Positions 9,177 through 16,830 of a DNA stretch of 16,830 bases are shown one piece after another. The notes under the pieces are model-generated. The model saw nothing but the letters and a program-made list of their open reading frames with translations. It was not told where the DNA came from and did not search any database. Each line of letters opens with the position of its first letter. Within the stretch, counting starts at the first letter, position 1. The position numbers were made by a program, and so were the translations under genes. Source of the DNA: Scleroderma bovista (lineage: Eukaryota > Basidiomycota > Agaricomycetes > Boletales > Sclerodermataceae); assembly GCA_037178675.1 (NCBI GenBank), contig JAYMGJ010000692.1, positions 1 to 16,830 of the forward strand. The letters are read 5' to 3'.

Positions 9177-9272
9177 CGGCACCACATATCGTCGGCACCA
9201 CATATCAGCGGCACCACATATCAGCGGCACTGCATATCAGCGGCACATCATCTCATCGGCACATCATCTCGT
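9177..9272 (+). repeat. Six tandem 16-nt repeats, consensus CGGCACCACATATCAG
   Basis: Units start at 9177, 9193, 9209, 9225, 9241 and 9257. The second and third are identical; the last two read CGGCACATCATCTCAT/GT. Each begins with CGGCAC, the complement of the GTGCCG core of the 17-nt units, so the two families share a core in opposite orientation. A degenerate unit may precede at 9161. Confidence 0.9.
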
Positions 9273-9277
9273 TGAAC

Positions 9278-9335
9278 ATGCCGGAGTGTTGACTTTGCCG
9301 CACTGTTGACCATGGCGCAATGCTGATTGACCGGC
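9278..9335 (+). repeat. Last 17-nt units, possible transposon subterminal repeat
   Basis: ATGCCGGAGTGTTGACT, TTGCCGCACTGTTGACC and ATGGCGCAATGCTGATT follow each other and match the unit of the array 4 kb away. After GACCGGCTCACTATGG the GCCG-rich character ends, which suggests the element boundary is nearby. Confidence 0.65.
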
Positions 9336-10604
9336 TCACTATGGTGTTATTGCTGCCGTCAGATTTCACCCCACTGCCTCCATTGCGTACTGGCTCACTT
9401 ATTCTATTGGTATGCTACTCCTCTCAGCCCGAGTATTTTCATGACGACACCCATTTGTCCGGCTTAAGACTTTCACCCTACCCCATGATGACAACAGAGC
9501 CATGGGCCCACCGTTGTCACTTGGTGACAATGCTGTCGGGGGCTGACCCCTGTGATACGGCAAAGCTCTAGTCATAAGCCTCACTTCTGCCAGCCCGTGT
9601 AGCACGGCCGATTGTCATCGTCCGCTGACCGTATAACACAGCCTACCCAGGTGCATGGGCTCACAACACTGCTGTGCCTGCAGAAGACTCATGGAAAGCT
9701 GAGCTCGCTGATTTTCCTCTCGTTCTGTGGTTTCCCTCAACCCGAATCATTAACCACTCTTACTTTATGTAATAATCTCAACCCCACATTTCTAGGCCTC
9801 CCTTCCATCTCTGCTCGTGTTATCATCGCTAGGAGAACTTGATGCATTTGCAGGAGTCGTACCGTTGTTGTGGTCATCATGGAATGGTGGTTATTTGTCC
9901 ATAACTGTGCTAGAAAGCTAGCTGTGAGTGCTGCCATTGGTTGACTAATTGTCATAGTAGCTCGTGTCTGTGCTCTATCACTTGCTACGTCACGCATGCA
10001 CATGCCCTCGCAATATGTACCCAACTTTGGATATTTGCCCACAAGTGCATGCAACAAGATACCGCGTTCACCCTCAGGGAAGTCCTTTTTTACCCCAACT
10101 TGCTCGGCTGGAGGCTGATCCCCTCGGCTGTAGCAAAACGGAATAAGTACCTCCATCTTGATACGATGACCACATCACCAGCGCCGCCTAATTCACCCGT
10201 CTTCCCTATCTCACGGACCCTGTGTTACTCCCTTGTGTCTGTTTCCTGTGTCGTTGCGCCGTAGATGCTGATCTCTGGATCGCATAGTCATAGGGAATTA
10301 TAGTCTGGGAGATTAGTCTGGGTTGATGTAGCAGGCGCTCTGGGGTACATTCGTGATGCTCATTTCATTATGTATATCTCTGGGGTATCTTCTCTTTTGT
10401 TCCCTTACAATCCGCAAGTGCGAGGTGAGTCTCCGCCACACCCAAGCCCTCGTCCTCGTATGCTCATATATACTCTCCCCAATTGGTGTTTCTGATAGCT
10501 CTCATACCTCGTCCTTTCCTTTGCCATCCACACCCGGATTTCCTGAATAGTGTCACCTTATAGGCGGGGCAGACATGGCGCCAAATGTAAATGTGTGCCT
10601 TTAA
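9336..10604. other. Stretch without recognisable gene
   Basis: The longest frame is 139 codons on the minus strand (9737-10156), but no family motif or convincing splice structure was found. A small hairpin (TTGTCAC/GTGACAA, 3-nt loop) lies at 9514-9530. The region may be decayed transposon or unique intergenic DNA. Confidence 0.4.
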
Positions 10605-10817
10605 CGCCATAGTATACCAAGGGCTGTCGATTTACCTCCAGTTAATTTGTCAATCACACTTGAAGGGAAACCGCCGCCGCCACGAATAAAAAAAACAAAG
10701 GGTGAATTTCAGATTGTCCTGTCGCGGTTGAAGGAGCTAATGCCAGAATTTGATGCTGTAGGCTACCAATGGGATGCTGGCAGGTGTCTCCAATCCCGGA
10801 CCATGGGTTTACCATGA
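10605..10817 (+). other. Short open frame fragment, unrecognised
   Basis: A frame of 70 codons without a starting ATG includes EGKPPPPRIKKTKGEFQIVL followed by SRLKELMPEFDAVGYQWDAG. It reads like a piece of a real protein, perhaps of a mobile element, but I cannot assign it. No exon on either side could be joined with confidence. Confidence 0.2.
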
Positions 10818-10943
10818 GCCATTATGTCCACACTTGAGAATAACTAGTTCTTATTATTGGCAGTCCGAAATTTGGGGAGGCGAGATTACTTGCAGGAATC
10901 CGAGGATGATGATCAATGCCGAGAATATGCAAACGTTAAGGTC

Positions 10944-10950
10944 TATAAAA
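10944..10950 (+). promoter_or_regulatory. TATA box upstream of small secreted protein gene
   Basis: TATAAAA lies 78 nt before the ATG at 11029. The sequence in between is C/A/T-rich with TCAACTCCAACATAACTAAATC just before the start, as is common in fungal 5' leaders. Confidence 0.5.
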
Positions 10951-11028
10951 TGGGACGGAGAATTCTCAGACTCTGGAGTGTCTTAACCCAGCTCAAATCA
11001 ACTCCAACATAACTAAATCTCTGCATTT

Positions 11029-11276
11029 ATGTGTTTTGCACTGGTTTCTCTTCTTGTCACATCCTTTGCCATTGCCAGCATCAGTCCAAATGCTATTCCA
11101 CTTGAGCTTGAACAGAGGGCCGAATATCACTCCGCTTGGCACGAGTGTTCAGTGGACATCCAATGCTGTAGCAGGGCATGCTTCAAATATTTCAGATTTT
11201 GTATTGTAAGAGTATCTAAACCATGACCATCATTGGGGAGCTTCAACATTTTGCTTGATATCTTCAGGGAAATTAA
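11029..11276 (+). CDS. Candidate small secreted cysteine-rich protein
   Basis: Exon 1 (11029-11205) joins exon 2 (11268-11276) across a 62-nt GT-AG intron (11206-11267) and gives 61 residues. Unspliced, the frame would run to 11226 and give 65. The N-terminus MCFALVSLLVTSFAIASIS is a hydrophobic signal-peptide-like stretch. The mature part ends in a compact cysteine pattern, HECSVDIQCCSRACFKYFRFC, spaced C-x5-CC-x3-C-x6-C. This resembles small secreted, disulphide-rich fungal proteins. A knottin would need one more cysteine; a Tyr sits seven residues before the first one. A TATA box lies upstream. Function is unknown; a host-interaction role is only a guess. The frame is short, so it may be chance. 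Confidence 0.5.
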
Positions 11277-11555
11277 CCACCCTGGTGTGCGCCTAAGTGA
11301 GGGAAGAGGTCAGAACAACCAACAACCAACACCAAATGACAGCAATATGCGAGTGGTGGTCTTCCTTTGCGTTTCTGGTATTTAATCTCCTCAGGGGGAT
11401 GTGCTGCACGCCTTCAGGCAGGATGCAGGAGGGAAGGGAAGGGCTTCTGATGGGGATGGAATGCGACTGGGGATGGTATTGACTCCTCTTCAGCCTACCA
11501 CAGTGGTTAGGAAGAGTCCTGGGATTAAGCAACAATGATAGATTGATGACAGGGG
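11277..11555. other. Intergenic, nothing recognised
   Basis: A short CAACCAACAACCAACACC tract lies near 11317. No gene, RNA or repeat family could be supported. Confidence 0.4.
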
Positions 11556-12483
11556 TGTAACAGCAGTGATGGGACAACAGGGAAGCAAGGGGACAGTCCC
11601 TGCTTCAAGAATGCGATGGACAGTGATGGGATGGAGTGGACAGAGAAGCTAGACTGTGCTTGAGCCTAGAGAAATGATCAGATACAAGATATATCTGATA
11701 AACAACAATATAGGAGCTTTAGGCCAGCACTGAGTGACCTACAAGTCCAAAGACAAAGAGGGAGCTTATAGACAGAGAGGGAGAGTGAATGTGGTCACTT
11801 TATTGAGGGGGAAGCAGACACTTCCTTGCAGCCTTTGGCTGCTGGTTTATATACAGGAGGGGCTGTGGCCCTGTAAGCACAAATGACTAAGTGCTTGGTA
11901 AGAGATTGGTAAGAAATTGGTAAGCGATTGATAAGCAGTATAATCAGGCTGAGTCATCAATGGGGAGAGCCTGAACAAGCTGCTGAGCCAAGGGAAAGAG
12001 CAAAAACATAGGTAAAAAGGGGTGTATAACCAAGAATATGGAAAAATCATTGCATGGGGCCCAAAAGAGAGGGGGGGAAAGCAGGGGATGAGTAGATTGA
12101 AGCTAAATGAGCATATGCGATGACATAATGCATATGAATCATAGGGGCATGAGTCATGAATTGATAAGCAGCATGATAAGCATGATTTGAAGGATGATTG
12201 GTAAGTGATTGGTAAGGGGAGTAATGGGGATTAGTAATGCCAAGAGGGGATGAATAATGCGCAGCAGAGTGAGTCAGAGTGAGCCAGAGTGACTCTGTGT
12301 GACTCAGACAGAAGGGAAGCACAACCTGTGATATATTGAACTTTAGATCTGGAGATGAGCTTCTGAAGCAGTGCCACTGATGGGAGTGGCTGGGGGATAA
12401 TAAAAGAATTGATCCGACCAGAAGAGCAGTGTCAGGGGGCCTGGAATGACAAGTAGAGTCACAGCTGGTCACAGAGTGTCACA
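11556..12483 (-). mobile_element. LTR-like segment, probably solo, minus orientation
   Basis: The segment starts TGTAACA on the plus strand and ends TGTCACA, giving near-inverted TG...CA ends. Read on the minus strand, a TATATAAA box (11846-11853) is followed 41 nt later by AATAAAG (11798-11804), the order expected for an LTR promoter, R region and polyadenylation signal. The part upstream of the TATA box holds four TGASTCA sites. Tandem GATTGGTAAG-type words occur at 11895-11937 and about 12200. No second copy lies in the window, no matching 5-nt duplication flanks it (AGGGG and AATCC), and no retroelement coding sequence adjoins it. Ends are therefore tentative. Confidence 0.4.
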
Positions 12484-12616
12484 AATCCCTTGGATTGAGC
12501 TTCTGTAGAGCAAAAACGCGAAATTTGGTGCTCCCGAAGTGCAGTCTTCCCTTGAGTAGTAAGGGGAAGGTTCTGTACTCTATTAGGGCTCCTAAGAAGG
12601 GTTCTAGAGCACTGTT

Positions 12617-13114
12617 TTATTTGTGTTTGTTGGGGGATAGCAGGGAAGTGAAACGTGAATAGCGGATTTGACGTGTCCATGGAAGCGAGATGAATGATAG
12701 AGGGAGATGGATGTGACGGGACTCTGGGATGAAAGGACCATATGCAGAAGACTCAGGAGACACAGAGACGACCAGGTATGAATTTTCAAGTCTAACAATA
12801 GACTTGAGACAACCAAAGTATGTGCGCGACACAGGACTGACGAGGAGAACACGCTGACCGAGAACGAGAGGGACTGAGGGAGAAGGCTGGGAAGATATGT
12901 ACCAGACAGTACACAGGAGCTCAGGGAGAGGCTGTCCCAAGAGCAGGACATAATTGAGGTCTGCTGCAATAGCAGAGAAACGTTCCAGAGAAAATGCGGA
13001 CTCCATAGTGAGTGATGAAGTGGGTGTCTGGATTGCAGGTGGAATATCTCCATGGGAAATAAACAGATTTACGTCGGAACTTGACAGGCAGATAGACCAC
13101 GGTCTAGGCTCCAT
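12617..13114 (-). CDS. Doubtful 165-codon open frame
   Basis: A frame opens with ATG (13112-13114) and runs to TAA (12617-12619), which overlaps an AATAAAA. The protein is Ser/Pro/Leu-rich, for example LFISHGDIPPAIQ and FSAIAADLNYVLLLGQPLPE, with no motif I know. A second frame of 149 codons overlaps it on the same strand, which weakens the case. It could be a lineage-specific gene, a retroelement remnant or chance. Confidence 0.2.
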   Translation of the reverse strand: MEPRPWSICLSSSDVNLFISHGDIPPAIQTPTSSLTMESAFSLERFSAIAADLNYVLLLGQPLPELLCTVWYISSQPSPSVPLVLGQRVLLVSPVSRTYFGCLKSIVRLENSYLVVSVSPESSAYGPFIPESRHIHLPLSFISLPWTRQIRYSRFTSLLSPNKHK

Positions 13115-13273
13115 GATGGTATAGTCACATGATTGATAGCTTCAAAAATGGCGGAGCTATTCAAAATATCGGAATGCCGGCACTGGGTGCCTAAATTTGA
13201 CATTTGGGTGCTAAAAATGATTCTTCCTTTTCTCCTTCGTTTCTCTATTGTTTCTTCTGCTTCTTTGGTTGTT

Positions 13274-13543
13274 CTGGTATGGGAGTTGGACTGCAGTAGG
13301 TTGCATTCCTCTCTCATACTGAAATGATCACCAATCCTTGGATTCTTCTGCTTCTTGGCGGTTCTCGTGTGATAGATGACTGTCCACGTTGGCATTCATC
13401 TCTCACATCAGGATAGTCATTCTCATGCGATAGATGGCTACAACGAGCTTGTATTCATTCTTCGCATAAGGATAGTCTTGACTTTGCATGATATGGATAG
13501 CGAGGGCTGTCTGTATCCCTCAAGTCGGGACAATCTTTCAACA
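13274..13543 (+). repeat. Degenerate tandem repeat of about 58 nt
   Basis: Copies beginning TGTGATAGATGACTG (13368), TGCGATAGATGGCTA (13426) and TGCATGATATGGATA (13485) share GATAG, a central YTTGYATTCATYC-like block and a GGATAGTC-like tail. A more diverged copy lies at about 13274-13330. Two TTCTTCTGCTTCTTKG copies at about 13253 and 13343 suggest a longer older unit. Confidence 0.5.
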
Positions 13544-14857
13544 GATCTTGGGTGTGTTCTTCGCATTAGTTTCATCGGCTAACTTTCTCCATGTCCACAG
13601 TACCAAACATGTTTGGTGCATGACACCAGGTGACAGAACATGCACTGTGGGAAGTAGACCAGGTGAAAATCCTCTGACATTTCACCCAAACTCCGGGATA
13701 CTGTCACCCATGGGGTGGGTGAAATAAACCTGCACTAGATTGTTATCACCCATGTATTAGTTGGGGATTTTGAGCCATTTACTGGTTCAATCACTTGGTA
13801 CACTTTTTGGGATAGAGGGTGAAAACATACTGTATTCCAAGTGAAAATGTTAGCCCTACAATGCTGAGAATGAGAGTGAAATGTAATTAGATTGACTGAC
13901 TATGCTATGAGAGCTCAGGTACAAACATATGTAAAGACCTCGTCAGCCCGCAGAGATGAGGATAGAAACCAGATGGAGACAATCAAAATAAAGAAGAACG
14001 AAGATGATAAGGAATTTCAGCAGAAGAGATGGAATGGCACAAATGGTAACTATAGAGCTTGGTCATTATGTAAGCAATGGTTCCTTTTTTTTTGGTTATG
14101 CTGTCTGCTACAGTTGAGGACAACCAAACACATCCAAAATCTTGATTGATTTTTGCTGACTCACAAACTTGATAGATATGTTTCTAAATCACATAAATAG
14201 GTTATTTAGGCTTAGGACATCAGGTTTGCACAAGCCAATTTCCCAAAAAAATGTATATATGATGCCAGGCCATGTCCAAAAATTGGCCAACCCATAAAAA
14301 AAATAGCTAAAAATACCAAAAAATGTGCATTCAACTCCTTTCACTGAGGCAAGTGTGTTCCTAGAATGGAGAGTGAACAGGGTCAGTCATTGAGCTGTAA
14401 AAAATATGGGATTTCAGAGGTTTACTCACACTCTACTATCCGTTATGCTTTGTGGATCCCAAAGAAACAACTGAAGACATAGTACTATAGTAATGTGATT
14501 GAGTGTGAGAAATGTGTCCATGGGAGTGGGCAGAAGCTTATCTAGGCTCAGATCAGATGAAAGCAGGTGCGAGTGGGAAGACTGTGTTCCTGAACACTTT
14601 ATTCGAGCTAGAATATACTGTGTAGAACCTATGGGTTATTGAAATTATTGATATGATCACAGTGGCTTGCACCGGCTTGTGGCTGTGTCAACCTCAACAC
14701 TAGTGGTGCTCAAAGTTAACTCGGAGTGCCTAAACCCTGCCTAAACCCTAGCTTGAAAACATAGACTTTAGCGACAATTCAATCTCCGAACTCTCATCCA
14801 AATGTGGAGTTTACAGTAGAGATTTCAAAGTAAGGTAGCCTGTTATATCGCAGATAG
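13544..14857. other. AT-rich stretch without recognisable gene
   Basis: No convincing coding region was seen. Structures present are a perfect 16-nt palindrome ACCAAACATGTTTGGT (13602-13617), an inverted pair ATTTCACCCA/TGGGTGAAAT (about 13679-13688 and 13717-13726), and A- or T-runs around 14085 and 14295. The right part may hold the 5' end and promoter of the Harbinger element, but its terminal repeat cannot be found because the other end is outside the window. Confidence 0.4.
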
Positions 14858-16427
14858 ATGTACATATCGCGCTTCAACATCAACCATCATCTCATGCCTC
14901 GGACGTCACTTCGAAGGGAGTACCTTGAACTCCTGGATGGTGCTGCACTAGCTGTAGCGCGAGTAATGTATGAAAATGCTTTGTTAACAGACACGGAGAG
15001 TGACGACTCACAATCCGATTCCTGGACCGATCTATCTGGATCTCTGAGCCCGATGCTCATCTCCCCACCCTCCCCACTTTCCCCCATCTTTGGATCTGAA
15101 ATGAGTTTCGATACACAGTCGAGCACCGGGGATGCCGACTTACTCGGAAACAAACTCCTTGAGGCGATTCAAAATCTGCACGATGAAGTTGTAACAACGC
15201 GAGTACTTGAGATGCCATCTGAACCAATGTCCCGCGCACCCCAGCTTCACGTCCTCCCCATCTACGCCAGATCACGGCCGAAAAAGTTCTGGCAAAAATT
15301 GCGTGTTGACCCGCAAATATTCAATGACATTTTAGATCGCATCACTGACCATCCTGTGTTTCATAATCAGTCAAACAACAAACAATTACCTGTTGACCAG
15401 CAACTTGCAATTTTTCTCAACCGTATTGGCCACTATGGAAATGGTGTCACCCCGGATGACATTGCTTTGTGGGGAGGTGTCAGCGTCGGAACGGTCTTCA
15501 ACTGTACACACCGAGTGATGGTCGCCATCCTTTCATTGCATGACGAGTTCATCTATATTCCATCGGCACAATCCGATCAGATGAGGCGAGCGCGAACATA
15601 TGCAGAGGCACGCACCTGTTCTGCATGGAGGAATGGTGTATTTGCAGCAGATGGGACTGCGATTCCTTTGTTTGCGAAGCCTGGCCTGTTTGGGGAAACG
15701 TTCTTCGACCGCAAGTCTAATTATTCTCTAAATTGTCAGGTATGCACGATAAACATCTACATGATGGAAGTACTCACACTCGTTAGCTTGTAATCATGCC
15801 GCATAATTTGATGATAGTTGATTATGCACTTGGGCAGCCAGGAAGCGTCCACGATTCATATGCCTTCCAGGGGACGCAAATGGCGGAAGATCCCACTGTG
15901 ATCCCACGATCACACTGGATATGGGCAGATACGGCATATCCATCGGAGAAGTGGTGTGTAGTGCCGTTCAAGAAGCCAAGGGGGGGAAACCTAACAAGGC
16001 AGCAGAACACATATAACAGATATGTGTCCAAGGTACGCACCAAAGTGAATACATCATTATTAGGTGGATGCGAGATTCTGGATAGGTTCGCGTTCGTGTT
16101 GAACATGCCTTCGCAGCACTAAAGGGCCGATTTCAATCCCTTTGGGAACTCCGCCTGCGAATGCAAAGCGAGGAGGACTTACGGGTCGCAGTGTATTGGA
16201 TTGAGTGTTGTTTGGTTTTGCACAACATGATTATTGTGTTTGAGGGGAATCGCCGGGTGCAAAGTGAGCAGGTAGGATCACTAAGATGGGCAAGAGAAGA
16301 GGCGGCAGTGTATGGTGACGATCCTGATCCCACCGTCGGCCTGGAACAACCTAGGGGAACAGAGGGTCAGCGGTTTCGGAGCTACTTGATGGAGAAACTA
16401 TTTGATCAGCGTGCTATCCGATTCTAA
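14858..16427 (+). CDS. PIF/Harbinger transposase (DDE_Tnp_4 type)
   Basis: Exons 14858-15739, 15787-16032 and 16086-16427 join across 47-nt and 53-nt introns, both phase 0, into 489 residues with no stop. A Ser-rich acidic N-terminal part is followed by a helix-turn-helix-like region (residues about 178-225, DQQLAIFLNRIGHYGNGVTP and GVSVGTVFNCTHRV). The catalytic domain follows: FAADGTAIPL (Asp 265), DYALGQPGSVHDSYAF (Asp 317), WADTAYP (Asp 342) and VRVEHAFAALKGRFQSL (Glu 382). These are hallmark DDE blocks of the family, which cuts and pastes at TWA-like targets. The C-terminal LHNMII block is also typical. ATG at 14894 (MPRTSLRREYLELLDG) is an alternative start and may be the better one. 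All key residues are present, so the enzyme could be active. Confidence 0.92.
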
Positions 16428-16600
16428 CAACCGAACGCAGCGATAACATTTGGCTATCTGTTAGAAGTACAGAAATGGTAAAATCACAACATGGAGCGGG
16501 ATGAAAACAAACAAACAAGTCATGGTGTGCTGTGATGAAACAAGTGCATCAAGAGAAATGTGCATTCGATGGGAGATCAAAAAATACAACCAGCATTTAT
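16428..16600. other. Convergent intergenic gap
   Basis: About 170 nt separate the two convergent stop codons. AATAAA on the minus strand (16596-16601) overlaps the TGA of the minus-strand gene and may serve as its polyadenylation signal. Confidence 0.4.
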
Positions 16601-16830
16601 TCAGGATGAAGGGCCCTCGCCAGGTTGGGATGTCGTGAGCTGGGTCTGAGCCAGGAGGAGCTTGAGGTTGAGGAGTTCTCTCTCCTTATCAAGCACCTCA
16701 ATATCTGCCTTGCGGATCTCCAAGTCGATCTGCTTGCTCTCCATGGTACGACGGTGGATATTTTCAGCCTCAACGCGTTCATTCACAGTTTGGGTTTGAA
16801 GATGCGCGATCTCCTTCTCCCGCATATGGT
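16601..16830 (-). CDS. C-terminal coiled coil of a Harbinger-associated protein (partial)
   Basis: The frame is open to the window edge and ends in TGA at 16601-16603. At least 74 residues are visible, highly charged and in heptad-like order (RRTMESKQIDLEIRKADIEV and LDKERELLNLKLLLAQTQL), then a short Thr/Ser/Gly/Pro tail. Second proteins of PIF/Harbinger elements usually carry an N-terminal Myb/SANT-like domain and a C-terminal coiled coil of this kind. That domain would lie beyond the edge, so the identity is inferred from position and shape. The Met at 16823-16825 is probably internal. Confidence 0.6.
   Translation of the reverse strand, partial: HMREKEIAHLQTQTVNERVEAENIHRRTMESKQIDLEIRKADIEVLDKERELLNLKLLLAQTQLTTSQPGEGPSS

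Larger units (their letters stand above)
1..9335. mobile_element. KDZ-type DNA transposon with TET/JBP cargo (ends not fixed)
   Basis: This stretch groups a KDZ transposase, a TET/JBP dioxygenase, a broken multicopy-family gene and an unrecognised gene, joined by non-coding DNA sharing a 17-nt GTGCCG-type repeat at 4425-5235, 5303-5371 and 9278-9335. KDZ elements in basidiomycetes are known to travel with TET/JBP genes. The left end lies outside the window because the first gene runs off the edge. The right end is placed at the last 17-nt unit, after which the GCCG-rich character stops; this is an inference. No terminal inverted repeat or target-site duplication for the whole element could be established. 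It could instead be several nested elements. Confidence 0.55.
14858..16830. mobile_element. PIF/Harbinger DNA transposon (right part outside window)
   Basis: An apparently intact DDE transposase gene and a tail-to-tail coiled-coil protein gene form the two-gene layout usual for PIF/Harbinger elements. Terminal inverted repeats and the 3-nt target duplication of the superfamily could not be located; the left end may lie somewhat upstream of 14858. Confidence 0.75.

Noticed and set aside
9737..10156. 139-codon minus-strand frame
   Set aside because: No recognisable domain; Met/Thr-rich runs suggest a chance frame. Kept only as a possible decayed fragment.
12047..12472. 141-codon minus-strand frame
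   Set aside because: It lies in the LTR-like segment, encodes low-complexity His/Ser/Tyr-rich sequence from GATTGGTAAG-type repeats, and has no motif.
12519..12540. TTTGGTGCTCCCGAAGTGC resembles a retroelement primer-binding site
   Set aside because: The LTR-like signals next to it point in the opposite direction, and no gag or pol sequence follows on the plus strand.
13069..13395. 108-codon minus-strand frame
   Set aside because: It overlaps the degenerate 58-nt tandem repeat and another frame, and shows no family motif.
14728..14751. CCTAAACCCTGCCTAAACCCTAG looks telomere-like
   Set aside because: Only two imperfect units are present and there is no array; chance or a very short relic.

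Overview
The window reads as nuclear DNA of a basidiomycete fungus, most likely an agaricomycete. The evidence is many genes cut by 44-62 nt GT-AG introns, a KDZ-type transposase with a cysteine-cluster domain, a fungal-type TET/JBP dioxygenase, a PIF/Harbinger transposase, and dense transposon sequence with no long host gene. All functional calls were made by eye from motifs and from joining exons across short introns; no search was run.

Positions 1 to about 9335 look like one large KDZ (Kyakuja-Dileera-Zisupton) DNA transposon with cargo. In order it holds: a broken minus-strand gene of a multicopy basidiomycete family (1-862); a plus-strand KDZ transposase of eight exons (1284-3954) that appears to have lost a central coding block in frame; an inverted-repeat block of about 0.9 kb built from 17-nt GTGCCG... 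units (4374-5271); a minus-strand, apparently intact TET/JBP 2-oxoglutarate/Fe(II) dioxygenase (5527-6897); and, divergent from it, an unrecognised 229-residue three-exon gene (7068-7852). Non-coding sequence follows, with a dispersed motif (8409-9060), six 16-nt repeats (9177-9272) and more 17-nt units (9278-9335), which may be subterminal repeats. Transposase and dioxygenase genes converge on the inverted repeat. The dioxygenase is expected to oxidise 5-methylcytosine, and the repeat units vary mainly as expected from decay of methylated CpG. A workable model is that the element carries its own DNA-modification enzyme to counter host methylation of its CpG-bearing repeats. The association of TET/JBP genes with KDZ elements in fungi is already published; the divergent partner gene and the palindrome at the convergent 3' ends may be less well described.

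Positions 9336-10900 hold little that can be recognised. At 11029-11276 there is a possible small secreted cysteine-rich protein gene with a TATA box. At 11556-12483 a minus-oriented LTR-like segment has a TATA box, a polyadenylation signal and four TGASTCA (Gcn4/AP-1-type) sites. Positions 12484-14857 are mostly degenerate repeats and AT-rich sequence.

From 14858 to the right edge lies a PIF/Harbinger element: a three-exon DDE transposase (plus strand) and, tail to tail with it, the C-terminal coiled coil of a second protein (minus strand) that runs off the window.
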